DNA of 12,414 bases, from the NCBI GenBank assembly GCA_022867105.1, contig JALHVH010000008.1, positions 1-12,414 on the forward strand, written 5' to 3'. Numbering within the stretch: position 1 is the stretch's first letter; every line of letters begins with the position of its first letter. This DNA is from Candidatus Aminicenantota bacterium (GTDB lineage: Bacteria; Acidobacteriota; Aminicenantia; Aminicenantales; Saccharicenantaceae). Positions 6,723 to 12,414 of this stretch are shown piece after piece. The position numbers and the translations under genes were made by a program. The notes below the pieces were generated by a model that saw only the letters and a program-made list of their open reading frames with translations, searched no databases and was not told the origin of the DNA.

Positions 6723-6728
6723 ATTATA
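6723..6728 (-). promoter_or_regulatory. -10 box immediately before tldD
   Basis: A perfect TATAAT on the - strand (6728-6723) is followed by 7 bases and ATG 6715, so the predicted start point is the start codon or one base before it. No good -35 hexamer lies 16-18 bp upstream, so activity may be weak or need an activator. The 56-base gap to the flippase gene upstream also allows readthrough from that gene. Confidence 0.45.
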
Positions 6729-6780
6729 CCCTATCGCGGGGGATGAGTCTTTGAGTCGGCCCCATGCGTCTTTTTTGAGT

Positions 6781-7800
6781 TCATTTAGGGCTTCTTTTTT
6801 TCAGTAATGGCAAGGCTAAAATGAGCAGGCTTCCGATGCCGAGCGCGTATTCGAAGAGGTTCGTCACGAGGTGGACGCCGAGCCCGGAGAGGATGGCGAT
6901 CCGCTGTTCGAAGCCCATCATTCCCATGGTGAGGGCCCAGGCGGATTCCCACGTCCCGAACCCGGCCAGCCCTTTGACGGGCAGGACAGAGGTGATCTCG
7001 GCCCCGGTGATCCCAAGGATGAGTTTCCAGAAACTCAGGCCCGTCATGCCGAATCCCAGGCTCCTCAGAAGGGCGAAGAGCAGGAAATAAAGGCTGACGT
7101 ACTTCGCCGCGCGTATGCCCAGGGAAAGGACGAAGATGGGGACGGCCAATCTCTTGCCCTGAATGAGGGCAAGGCTTTCGATCGTCGCCCGAATCTTCTC
7201 GACGGATACGACGGCCCACTTCTTATCCGTCCATTTGAGGATCCCTAATATCCTTCCGTAGACCGCGAGGGCAAAAGTGAAGAATGGGATGAGTTTCCAA
7301 AGGATCAGGATCCACACGGCAAAGAAGATCCCTGCCACGATGAGGAGTGCGGGAGTGGAGATGGATACGGCTCCCAATCCGACGGCGATGACCGCCGCGA
7401 CGACGAACGGGCTGAGGGTGAGGAAATCATAGACGAACGAGGCGACGAACGCCGATGTTGCGGCCTCGAATGCAAAATCCAGCCTCTTATTGAGGACATA
7501 GATGAAAGAGAGCGACCCGATCCGGGCGGGAAGGAGGTCGACGAAACTGTTCCGGATGAACGTCGCCATCAGGAGGTCCCGCCGGCGGATGGGCCTCGGG
7601 CTGAGGAAAATCTTATAACGCCAGGCCCTGAGGACGGCACCCAAGAGGGCGATCGCCATGTAGGCGAGAAGGGCCGGCAGGAAGATGTGCGTCAGGGTCT
7701 CGGCGAGCTCCTTCGCTTCGATCCGAGAGAGGAGGAGGCCCATGAGGAGAACGGACAGAAGGATGGAGATGATGACATAGAAGGAAGTCCGCTTGGCCAC
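6781..7800 (-). CDS. Flippase-like integral membrane protein, LPG-synthase TM-domain family
   Basis: The 339-residue protein is almost entirely membrane helices (about 7-8), with basic loops. It matches the lysylphosphatidylglycerol synthase transmembrane / UPF0104 type. Helix 1 is at about residues 7-24. FIRNSFVDLLPARIGSLSF (81-99) is the conserved N..LPAR-G segment. PVKGLAGFGTWE (274-285) is the family C-terminal motif with its conserved Glu (E285). There is no cytosolic aminoacyl-transferase domain as in MprF, so lipid or glycolipid translocation or a related envelope role is likelier than lysyl transfer. Start: GTG at 7800-7798 lies exactly 6 bases after a -10 box, and the hydrophobic helix begins directly after MAKRTSF. 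The longer frame from TTG 7836 begins inside the -35 box. The gene lies upstream of tldD and is divergent from nadC; a functional link to either is not evident. Confidence 0.82.
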   Translation of the reverse strand: MAKRTSFYVIISILLSVLLMGLLLSRIEAKELAETLTHIFLPALLAYMAIALLGAVLRAWRYKIFLSPRPIRRRDLLMATFIRNSFVDLLPARIGSLSFIYVLNKRLDFAFEAATSAFVASFVYDFLTLSPFVVAAVIAVGLGAVSISTPALLIVAGIFFAVWILILWKLIPFFTFALAVYGRILGILKWTDKKWAVVSVEKIRATIESLALIQGKRLAVPIFVLSLGIRAAKYVSLYFLLFALLRSLGFGMTGLSFWKLILGITGAEITSVLPVKGLAGFGTWESAWALTMGMMGFEQRIAILSGLGVHLVTNLFEYALGIGSLLILALPLLKKRSPK

Positions 7801-7806
7801 GCGGGC

Positions 7807-7836
7807 ATGATAAGGCAGTTTTCCGGATCGTGTCAA
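7807..7836 (-). promoter_or_regulatory. Promoter of the flippase-like gene, leaderless arrangement
   Basis: On the - strand: perfect TTGACA (7836-7831), an 18-bp spacer, TATCAT (7812-7807), six bases, then GTG at 7800. The expected start point is the G of the start codon. No Shine-Dalgarno sequence is present. Confidence 0.7.
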
Positions 7837-7859
7837 ATACTCCCGGTCGGTTCGGTTCG

Positions 7860-7888
7860 TTGACGGCCCCGGGGCAAAGCTCTATAAT
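7860..7888 (+). promoter_or_regulatory. Promoter of nadC-nadB, leaderless arrangement
   Basis: TTGACG (7860-7865), a 17-bp spacer and a perfect TATAAT (7883-7888), then six bases and ATG 7895. The expected start point is the A of the ATG. The spacer contains a perfect 10-bp palindrome, GCCCCGGGGC (7866-7875), a possible operator. Just upstream (7844-7862) are short CGGTC/CGGTT/CGGTT/CGTTG tandem units. The -35 boxes of this promoter and the divergent flippase promoter are only 23 bp apart. Confidence 0.78.
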
Positions 7889-7894
7889 CTCTTC

Positions 7895-8740
7895 ATGGAT
7901 ATCGAACTTTTCGAGGGGCTTATCGACCTGGCCCTGAAGGAAGATATGCCCGCGGGGGACATCACCTCCGAGAGCATCATTCCCGCCGATTCCGTTTCCA
8001 GGGCCTTATTTCTGGCTAAGGAAGAGGGCGTCCTCGCCGGGATCGATGTGGCCCGCCGGGTCTTCGAGAAGATAGATCCAAGTGTTTCTTTCATCAAAAT
8101 GCTCGAGGACGGACGGTCCTTCGGGCCGGGTGATATCCTGGCCCGCCTCGAGGGGAGTTCCATCTCTTTGCTTAAAGGCGAGCGGACGGCGCTCAACTTT
8201 ATGCAACGGATGTCCGGGATCGCGACCAAGACACGCACGTTCGTTGATGCCGTGGAAGGGACGAAGACGAAGATCCTGGATACCCGGAAAACGACTCCCG
8301 GGCTCCGTCTCCTGGAGAAATATGCGGTAAGGATGGGAGGCGGGGTCAATCACCGGTTCAGCCTCTCGGACATGGCCCTCATCAAAGACACCCACCTTGA
8401 GATCATCGGCAGCGTTTCCGAAGCCGTGAAACGCGCCAGGGCAGGGACAGCTCCGGGCGTCAGCGTCGAGGTCGAGGTGACTGGTTTCGCGGGCGCGAGA
8501 GAAGCCATGGAGAGCGGCGCCGACATGGTCATGCTCGACAACATGCCCCTTGATAAAATGAAAGAGGTCGTCGACTGGATCGGCGGCCGCGCTCCGGTCG
8601 AAGTTTCGGGCAAGATCACCGTTGAGAGCGCGCGCAAGATCGCCGCTCTCGGCGTGGACTTTATCTCGGTCGGCGCGCTCACCCATTCCTTCAGGTCTAT
8701 CGACATCAGCCTCGAATTCGAAGGCCGGAGCGGAAGATGA
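7895..8740 (+). CDS. nadC: Nicotinate-nucleotide pyrophosphorylase (quinolinate phosphoribosyltransferase)
   Basis: The 281-residue cytosolic enzyme converts quinolinate and PRPP to nicotinate mononucleotide, CO2 and pyrophosphate in de novo NAD synthesis. Recognisable blocks are EDMPAGDITSE (16-26), ERTALNFMQRMSGIAT (96-111), the signature DTRKTTPGLRLLEKYAV (129-145), GGGVNHRFSLSDMALIKDTH (148-167), VEVEVTGFAGA (191-201), MLDNM (213-217) and the phosphate-binding VSGKIT and ISVGALTHS (257-265). Length is normal (about 275-300). One small departure: the usual Asn in LIKDNH is Thr166. The gene starts at ATG 7895 with no ribosome binding site but exactly where transcription should start. Its stop overlaps the nadB start (ATGA), so the two are an operon. 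Confidence 0.95.
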   Translation: MDIELFEGLIDLALKEDMPAGDITSESIIPADSVSRALFLAKEEGVLAGIDVARRVFEKIDPSVSFIKMLEDGRSFGPGDILARLEGSSISLLKGERTALNFMQRMSGIATKTRTFVDAVEGTKTKILDTRKTTPGLRLLEKYAVRMGGGVNHRFSLSDMALIKDTHLEIIGSVSEAVKRARAGTAPGVSVEVEVTGFAGAREAMESGADMVMLDNMPLDKMKEVVDWIGGRAPVEVSGKITVESARKIAALGVDFISVGALTHSFRSIDISLEFEGRSGR

Positions 8741-10308
8741 AGGACGAGACGCGGACGTTCGACATCCTTATCCTGGGCTGCGGCATCGCGGGGGCGAGCG
8801 CGGCCCTGGCGGCGGCCAAGGGCGGCCTTCGGGTCGCGGTCGTCACCAAGGCGGTGAACCCCGAGGAGTCGAATACCTTTTACGCCCAGGGCGGCATCGT
8901 CTCCTTGGGAAAACACGACCACCCCGAATCCCTTAAAGAGGACATCATCGAGGCCGGTGACGGCATCAGCAACCCCGAAGCCGTGAACATCCTGACCGGG
9001 GAGGCCAAAGGGTTGGTGGAGGGCATCCTCATCGAGGAGCTCAGGATCCCGTTCTCGCGCTCCGCGCCCGACGAGCTGGATTATGCCCAGGAAGCCGGTC
9101 ACTCCCGCCGCCGCATCCTCCACGTCCAGGACTCGACAGGCCGGACCATTGAGGAAAAGTTCATCCGGGCTCTGAAGAAGCACCGGACAATCACGTTCTT
9201 CACGGACCACACGGCGGTCGACCTCCTCACCGTTCCGCACCACCAGAAGGACCCCATCGCTTACTACCATGAGCCGCGCTGCGTTGGGGCCTATGTCCTG
9301 GACAACAAGGCCGGCCGGGTGAAGACCCTCATCGCGCCTTACACCATCTTGGCAACCGGCGGCTGCGGGGCCGTTTTCCTCTACACGTCGAACCCCAAGG
9401 ATTCCATCGGCGCGGGGTACGCCATGGCCCTGCGGGCGGGTGCCCGCATCGTCAACATGGAATACATCCAATTCCACCCGACCTCGCTCTACAACCGCGA
9501 CGCCGGCGGCTTCCTGATCTCCGAGACCGTCAGAGGGGAGGGCGCCCGGCTGAAGACCCGGGACGGCCGGACGTTCATGGAGAAGTATAGGCCCAAAGGG
9601 GAACTTGCCCCACGAGACGAGGTCACCCGGGCCATCTATGAGGAAATGGTCAACACGAATTCGAACTACGTTCTGCTCGATCTGGCCTCCTACGCGAAAG
9701 TGGACATCAAGAAGAGATTCCCATATATCTACAGGACCTGTCTCGACGTCGGGATCGACATCACCAAGGAGCCCATCCCGGTCGTCCCGGCCGCCCACTA
9801 TTCCTGCGGCGGCGTCCTCGTCGACGGCCTGGGCCGGACTTCGCTCCAGGGACTTTTTGCCGTGGGAGAGGTCTCCTGCACGGGCCTCCACGGAGCCAAC
9901 CGCCTGGCCTCGACCTCGCTCCTCGAAGGCCTGGTCTGGGGGACGCGCGCTTCACGGCACATCGTCTCGGTCTTCGATCGCGCCCTGCCGGTCAAGCCTT
10001 CGGACCTCCACCGCTGGTATTACCCGGAAAAGGTCGAAGAGATCGATCCGGCCCTGATCAACCAGGATTGGCTCACCATCCGCTCCACCATGTGGAACTA
10101 CGCCGGGATCATCCGGACCCGGAAGAGGCTCGAGCGGGCCCAGGCCGACCTCGAGTACCTCCGCCACAGGATCGAGCAGTTCTACAAGCAGGCCCGGATG
10201 GACGCCAAGGTCGTCGAACTGAAGCACGGCATCCAGGTGGCGCTGATGATCACCCATGCCGCCCTGGCCAACCCGGTCAGCCGCGGGGCGCATTTCATCA
10301 AAGATTGA
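8737..10308 (+). CDS. nadB: L-aspartate oxidase
   Basis: The 523-residue flavoenzyme oxidises L-aspartate to iminoaspartate, which NadA condenses to quinolinate for NadC. The FAD dinucleotide-binding motif is GCGIAGASAA (14-23). NTFYAQGGI is at 46-54. EAGHSRRRILH (119-129) carries the active-site Glu (E119; E121 in E. coli). HPTSLY starts at H248, PRDEV gives the catalytic Arg R293, PAAHYSCGG includes H354, and GLHGANRLASTSLLEGL (383-399) includes R389. The helical C-terminal domain follows; the chain ends in SRGAHFIKD, slightly shorter than E. coli. Because the substrate-binding residues of NadB are present and the gene overlaps nadC, succinate dehydrogenase or fumarate reductase flavoprotein is excluded. 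A Shine-Dalgarno GGAG (8727-8730) sits 6 bases before ATG 8737. nadA is not in the window. Confidence 0.95.
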   Translation: MKDETRTFDILILGCGIAGASAALAAAKGGLRVAVVTKAVNPEESNTFYAQGGIVSLGKHDHPESLKEDIIEAGDGISNPEAVNILTGEAKGLVEGILIEELRIPFSRSAPDELDYAQEAGHSRRRILHVQDSTGRTIEEKFIRALKKHRTITFFTDHTAVDLLTVPHHQKDPIAYYHEPRCVGAYVLDNKAGRVKTLIAPYTILATGGCGAVFLYTSNPKDSIGAGYAMALRAGARIVNMEYIQFHPTSLYNRDAGGFLISETVRGEGARLKTRDGRTFMEKYRPKGELAPRDEVTRAIYEEMVNTNSNYVLLDLASYAKVDIKKRFPYIYRTCLDVGIDITKEPIPVVPAAHYSCGGVLVDGLGRTSLQGLFAVGEVSCTGLHGANRLASTSLLEGLVWGTRASRHIVSVFDRALPVKPSDLHRWYYPEKVEEIDPALINQDWLTIRSTMWNYAGIIRTRKRLERAQADLEYLRHRIEQFYKQARMDAKVVELKHGIQVALMITHAALANPVSRGAHFIKD

Positions 10309-10316
10309 GCGGTCTT

Positions 10317-10335
10317 CCCGCTATTCATAGCCGGG
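10317..10335. terminator. Hairpin after nadB, possible terminator or 3' processing signal
   Basis: CCCGCTA (10317-10323) pairs with TAGC-C-GGG (10328-10335), leaving one bulged C and a TTCA loop: seven base pairs, mostly GC. A competing smaller hairpin AGCGG/CCGCT (10308-10322) begins at the last base of the nadB stop codon. Neither is followed by a T-tract, so classical intrinsic termination is doubtful. Confidence 0.35.
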
Positions 10336-10350
10336 CAAAAGAAATTGTTC

Positions 10351-10356
10351 TATAAT
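10351..10356 (+). promoter_or_regulatory. -10 box of the ileS promoter
   Basis: A perfect TATAAT in the AT-rich stretch before ileS. No clear -35 hexamer lies 16-18 bp upstream. The expected start point is near 10363, which leaves a 26-base leader carrying a Shine-Dalgarno site (GGAG, 10379-10382). Unlike nadC or the flippase gene, ileS would have an ordinary leader. No T-box features are visible in this short leader. Confidence 0.5.
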
Positions 10357-10388
10357 AACGAAATAAACTCGACCGACTGGAGATAGAG

Positions 10389-12414
10389 ATGGCCGACAAA
10401 CAGGACGTGAAGACGACGCTCAACCTGCCCCAGACGTCCTTCTCGATGAAGGCGGCGCTCGCCCAAAAAGAGCCCGAGATGATCCTGAAGTGGCAGACGA
10501 TCGGTCTCTACGACAAGATCCTTAAGAAGAGGGAGGGGCGCCCCCCTTTCGTCCTCCACGACGGCCCCCCATACGCCAACGGGCGCATCCACCTGGGCAC
10601 GGCCCTCAACAAGATCCTCAAGGACTTCATCGTCAAGACCAAGAGCATGCAAGGATTCCTGGCGCCTTACGTCCCCGGATGGGACTGCCACGGCCTGCCC
10701 ATCGAGATTCACGTGGACAAGCTTCTGGGCGATAAAAAAAAGGACATGTCCCTCATCGAAGTCCGGGACGAATGCCGCAAGTATGCCATGAAGTTCATTG
10801 ACATCCAGCGGGAAGAGTTCACGCGGCTGGGAGTGATGGGCGAGTGGAACGAGCCTTACCTGACCATGAACCCCGAATATGAGGGGGAGGTCCTCCGCTT
10901 CCTGGCGGCGTTCTTCGCTTCGGGGAACGCTTACAAGGGGAAGAGGCCCGTCCACTGGTGCCTCCACTGCAAGACGGCCCTGGCCGAGGCGGAGATCGAG
11001 TACAAGAACCGTAGATCTCCGTCGGTCTATGTCCGATTTCCGATGGTTTCCGATCTGTCGAAGAAATGCCCCGCCCTGGCGGGGAAAAAGACCTACGTCA
11101 TCATCTGGACGACGACACCCTGGACCCTACCGGCCAACATGGCCATTGCCTTCCACCCCGAGTCCGAATACGCGGCGGCCGAGATGAACGGCGAGGTCTA
11201 CATCCTGGCCAAACGGCTCCTGCCCATCGTCGCCGAAGAGCTGGGCTTTAAGGAGTTCAAGGTCCTGGCCGAATTCCATGGCCGAGAGATCGAGGGTCTC
11301 AAGGCCAGGCACCCCTGGATCGACCGCGAATCGGTCTTCGTCCTGGCGGATTACGTGACTCTCGAGGACGGCACCGGCTGCGTCCACACGGCGCCCGGGC
11401 ACGGCTACGACGATTACATGACCGGCATGGCTTACGGGATAGAGATCTATACGCCGGTGGATGATGAAGGAAAGTTCGTTCCGGAGGTCGAAAGATATGC
11501 TGGCATGACCGTCTTTAAGGCCAACCGGCCCATCATAGACGACATGAAGACGGACGGCTCGCTCCTCAAGGAGAGCGAGATCACCCACTCCTACCCGCAC
11601 TGTTGGCGGTGCAAGCACCCGGTCATCTTCAGGGCCACGGAGCAGTGGTTCATCTCCATGGACGCCGCCGGGCTCAGGTCCAAGGCGCTCGATGAGATCA
11701 GGAAGGTCACCTGGATCCCGTATTGGGGGCAAGAGCGGATCGCCACCATGGTCGCCGGCCGCCCCGACTGGTGCATCTCCCGGCAGCGCTCCTGGGGCGT
11801 CCCCATCCCGGCCTTCACCTGCGAGGCCTGCGGCCGCGTGGTCGCGGACGCGGCCATCGTCGGCTACGTCGCGGACATCTTTTCCCGGGAAGGTTCCAAC
11901 TCCTGGTTCCTGAAAAGCGCCGGAGAGCTCCTGCCGCCGGAAACGAAATGCCCGTCCTGCGGCGGGACCAGGTTCCGCAAGGAGAATGACATCCTGGACG
12001 TCTGGTTCGAATCCGGCGCCAGCCACAATATCCTCGGCAAGCGGGACGACCTACCTTGGCCGGCCGACATCTACATCGAAGGCCACGACCAGCACAGGGG
12101 CTGGTTCAACAGCTCGCTCCTGATCGGGACCGGCGCCAGGGGGCGTTCGCCCTACAAGACATGCATCACCCACGGTTTCGTCCTCGACGAGCAGGGGAGG
12201 GCGATGTCCAAGTCCACCGGGAACGTCATCGAACCCTCGGAGATCATCTCCAAGAACGGGGCGGAAATCCTGCGGCTCTGGGTAGCTATGCTCAACTACA
12301 AGGAGGACGCCCGGTTCGGGAAAGAGATCCTTCAGCGCCTCATCGAAGCCTACCGGAAGATCCGGAATACCTGGCGGTTCGTCCTGGGCAACCTCTACGA
12401 TTTCTCGCCGGCCG
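10389..12414 (+). CDS. ileS: Isoleucyl-tRNA synthetase, 3' end beyond the window
   Basis: The first 675 codons of a class I aminoacyl-tRNA synthetase (full length usually about 930-1000) that charges tRNA-Ile in the cytosol. The ATP-binding HIGH motif is HLGT at 68-71 in PPYANGRIHLGTALNKILKD. VPGWDCHGLPIE (95-106) is the amino-acid pocket. WTTTPWTLPAN (240-250) marks the CP1 editing domain, with T241-T243 at the same numbers as the E. coli editing threonines. YPHCWRCKHP and two later CxxC pairs (CEACG, CPSCG) suggest bound zinc. DVWFESGASH and EGHDQHRGWFNSSL precede the second ATP motif AMSKS (605-609). The frame is open to the last base, so the tRNA-binding C-terminus is simply cut off by the window. 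The ATG at 10389 has GGAG 6 bases upstream. Confidence 0.96.
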   Translation, partial: MADKQDVKTTLNLPQTSFSMKAALAQKEPEMILKWQTIGLYDKILKKREGRPPFVLHDGPPYANGRIHLGTALNKILKDFIVKTKSMQGFLAPYVPGWDCHGLPIEIHVDKLLGDKKKDMSLIEVRDECRKYAMKFIDIQREEFTRLGVMGEWNEPYLTMNPEYEGEVLRFLAAFFASGNAYKGKRPVHWCLHCKTALAEAEIEYKNRRSPSVYVRFPMVSDLSKKCPALAGKKTYVIIWTTTPWTLPANMAIAFHPESEYAAAEMNGEVYILAKRLLPIVAEELGFKEFKVLAEFHGREIEGLKARHPWIDRESVFVLADYVTLEDGTGCVHTAPGHGYDDYMTGMAYGIEIYTPVDDEGKFVPEVERYAGMTVFKANRPIIDDMKTDGSLLKESEITHSYPHCWRCKHPVIFRATEQWFISMDAAGLRSKALDEIRKVTWIPYWGQERIATMVAGRPDWCISRQRSWGVPIPAFTCEACGRVVADAAIVGYVADIFSREGSNSWFLKSAGELLPPETKCPSCGGTRFRKENDILDVWFESGASHNILGKRDDLPWPADIYIEGHDQHRGWFNSSLLIGTGARGRSPYKTCITHGFVLDEQGRAMSKSTGNVIEPSEIISKNGAEILRLWVAMLNYKEDARFGKEILQRLIEAYRKIRNTWRFVLGNLYDFSPA

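Noticed and set aside
6781..7800. Full MprF-type lysylphosphatidylglycerol synthase
   Set aside because: Only the membrane domain is present; the C-terminal aminoacyl-transferase domain is absent, so resistance by lipid lysylation is not supported.
8350..9891. A 513-codon open frame on the - strand across nadC and nadB
   Set aside because: It is antisense to strongly conserved NadC and NadB sequence, has no recognisable domain, and long antisense frames are expected in GC-rich coding DNA.
10363..10388. T-box or other tRNA-sensing leader for ileS
   Set aside because: The predicted leader is only 26 bases, with no specifier stem or antiterminator sequence.

Overview
The window is bacterial chromosomal DNA with high GC and strongly GC-biased third codon positions. 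It is densely packed with housekeeping and catabolic genes. I see no insertion sequence, phage gene, CRISPR array, tRNA or rRNA. Protein style (an HLGT-type IleS, a TldD/PmbA pair, an LPG-synthase-TM flippase-like protein, a NadC-NadB pair) would fit a deep-branching bacterium such as Acidobacteriota or Aminicenantes, but this is an impression and not a placement.

Layout from left to right. Positions 1-236 are non-coding or the tail of an upstream gene, with an imperfect 12-bp direct repeat. Positions 237-1911 hold a + strand pair, 2-keto-3-deoxygluconate kinase and KDPG/KHG-type aldolase, which together turn KDG into pyruvate and glyceraldehyde 3-phosphate. Positions 1912-2151 hold a weak terminator, a strong promoter followed by a structured leader or small RNA, and then a second strong promoter. 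Positions 2152-3942 encode an MFS transporter and a nitroreductase-family flavoprotein. Convergent to these, on the - strand, are tldD and pmbA (5282-6715 and 3966-5285; ATGA overlap), a two-subunit metallopeptidase. Upstream of tldD, also on the - strand, is a flippase-like membrane protein (6781-7800). Divergent from it on + are nadC and nadB (7895-10308; ATGA overlap), two of the three enzymes of de novo NAD synthesis; nadA is not here. The window ends inside ileS (10389 onward), whose reading frame is open to the last base.

The most notable signal is promoter architecture. Four genes that begin transcription units have a sigma70-like -10 box 6 to 9 bases before the start codon, with no Shine-Dalgarno sequence: nadC, the flippase gene, tldD and the MFS gene. 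This predicts leaderless or almost leaderless mRNAs. For the flippase and MFS genes, the longest open frame begins at the TTG of the -35 box (TTGACA), so a naive start call there would be wrong. Downstream genes in the same operons, plus kdgK and ileS, instead have normal Shine-Dalgarno sites.

Two other points deserve attention. The first is a candidate structured RNA at about 1975-2100, with two perfect hairpins, mutually exclusive pairings and a 9-bp loop-to-downstream complement. The second is a 12-codon stretch of tldD that appears to be read in a shifted frame between two compensating indels. No defence system or new multi-gene system is evident.
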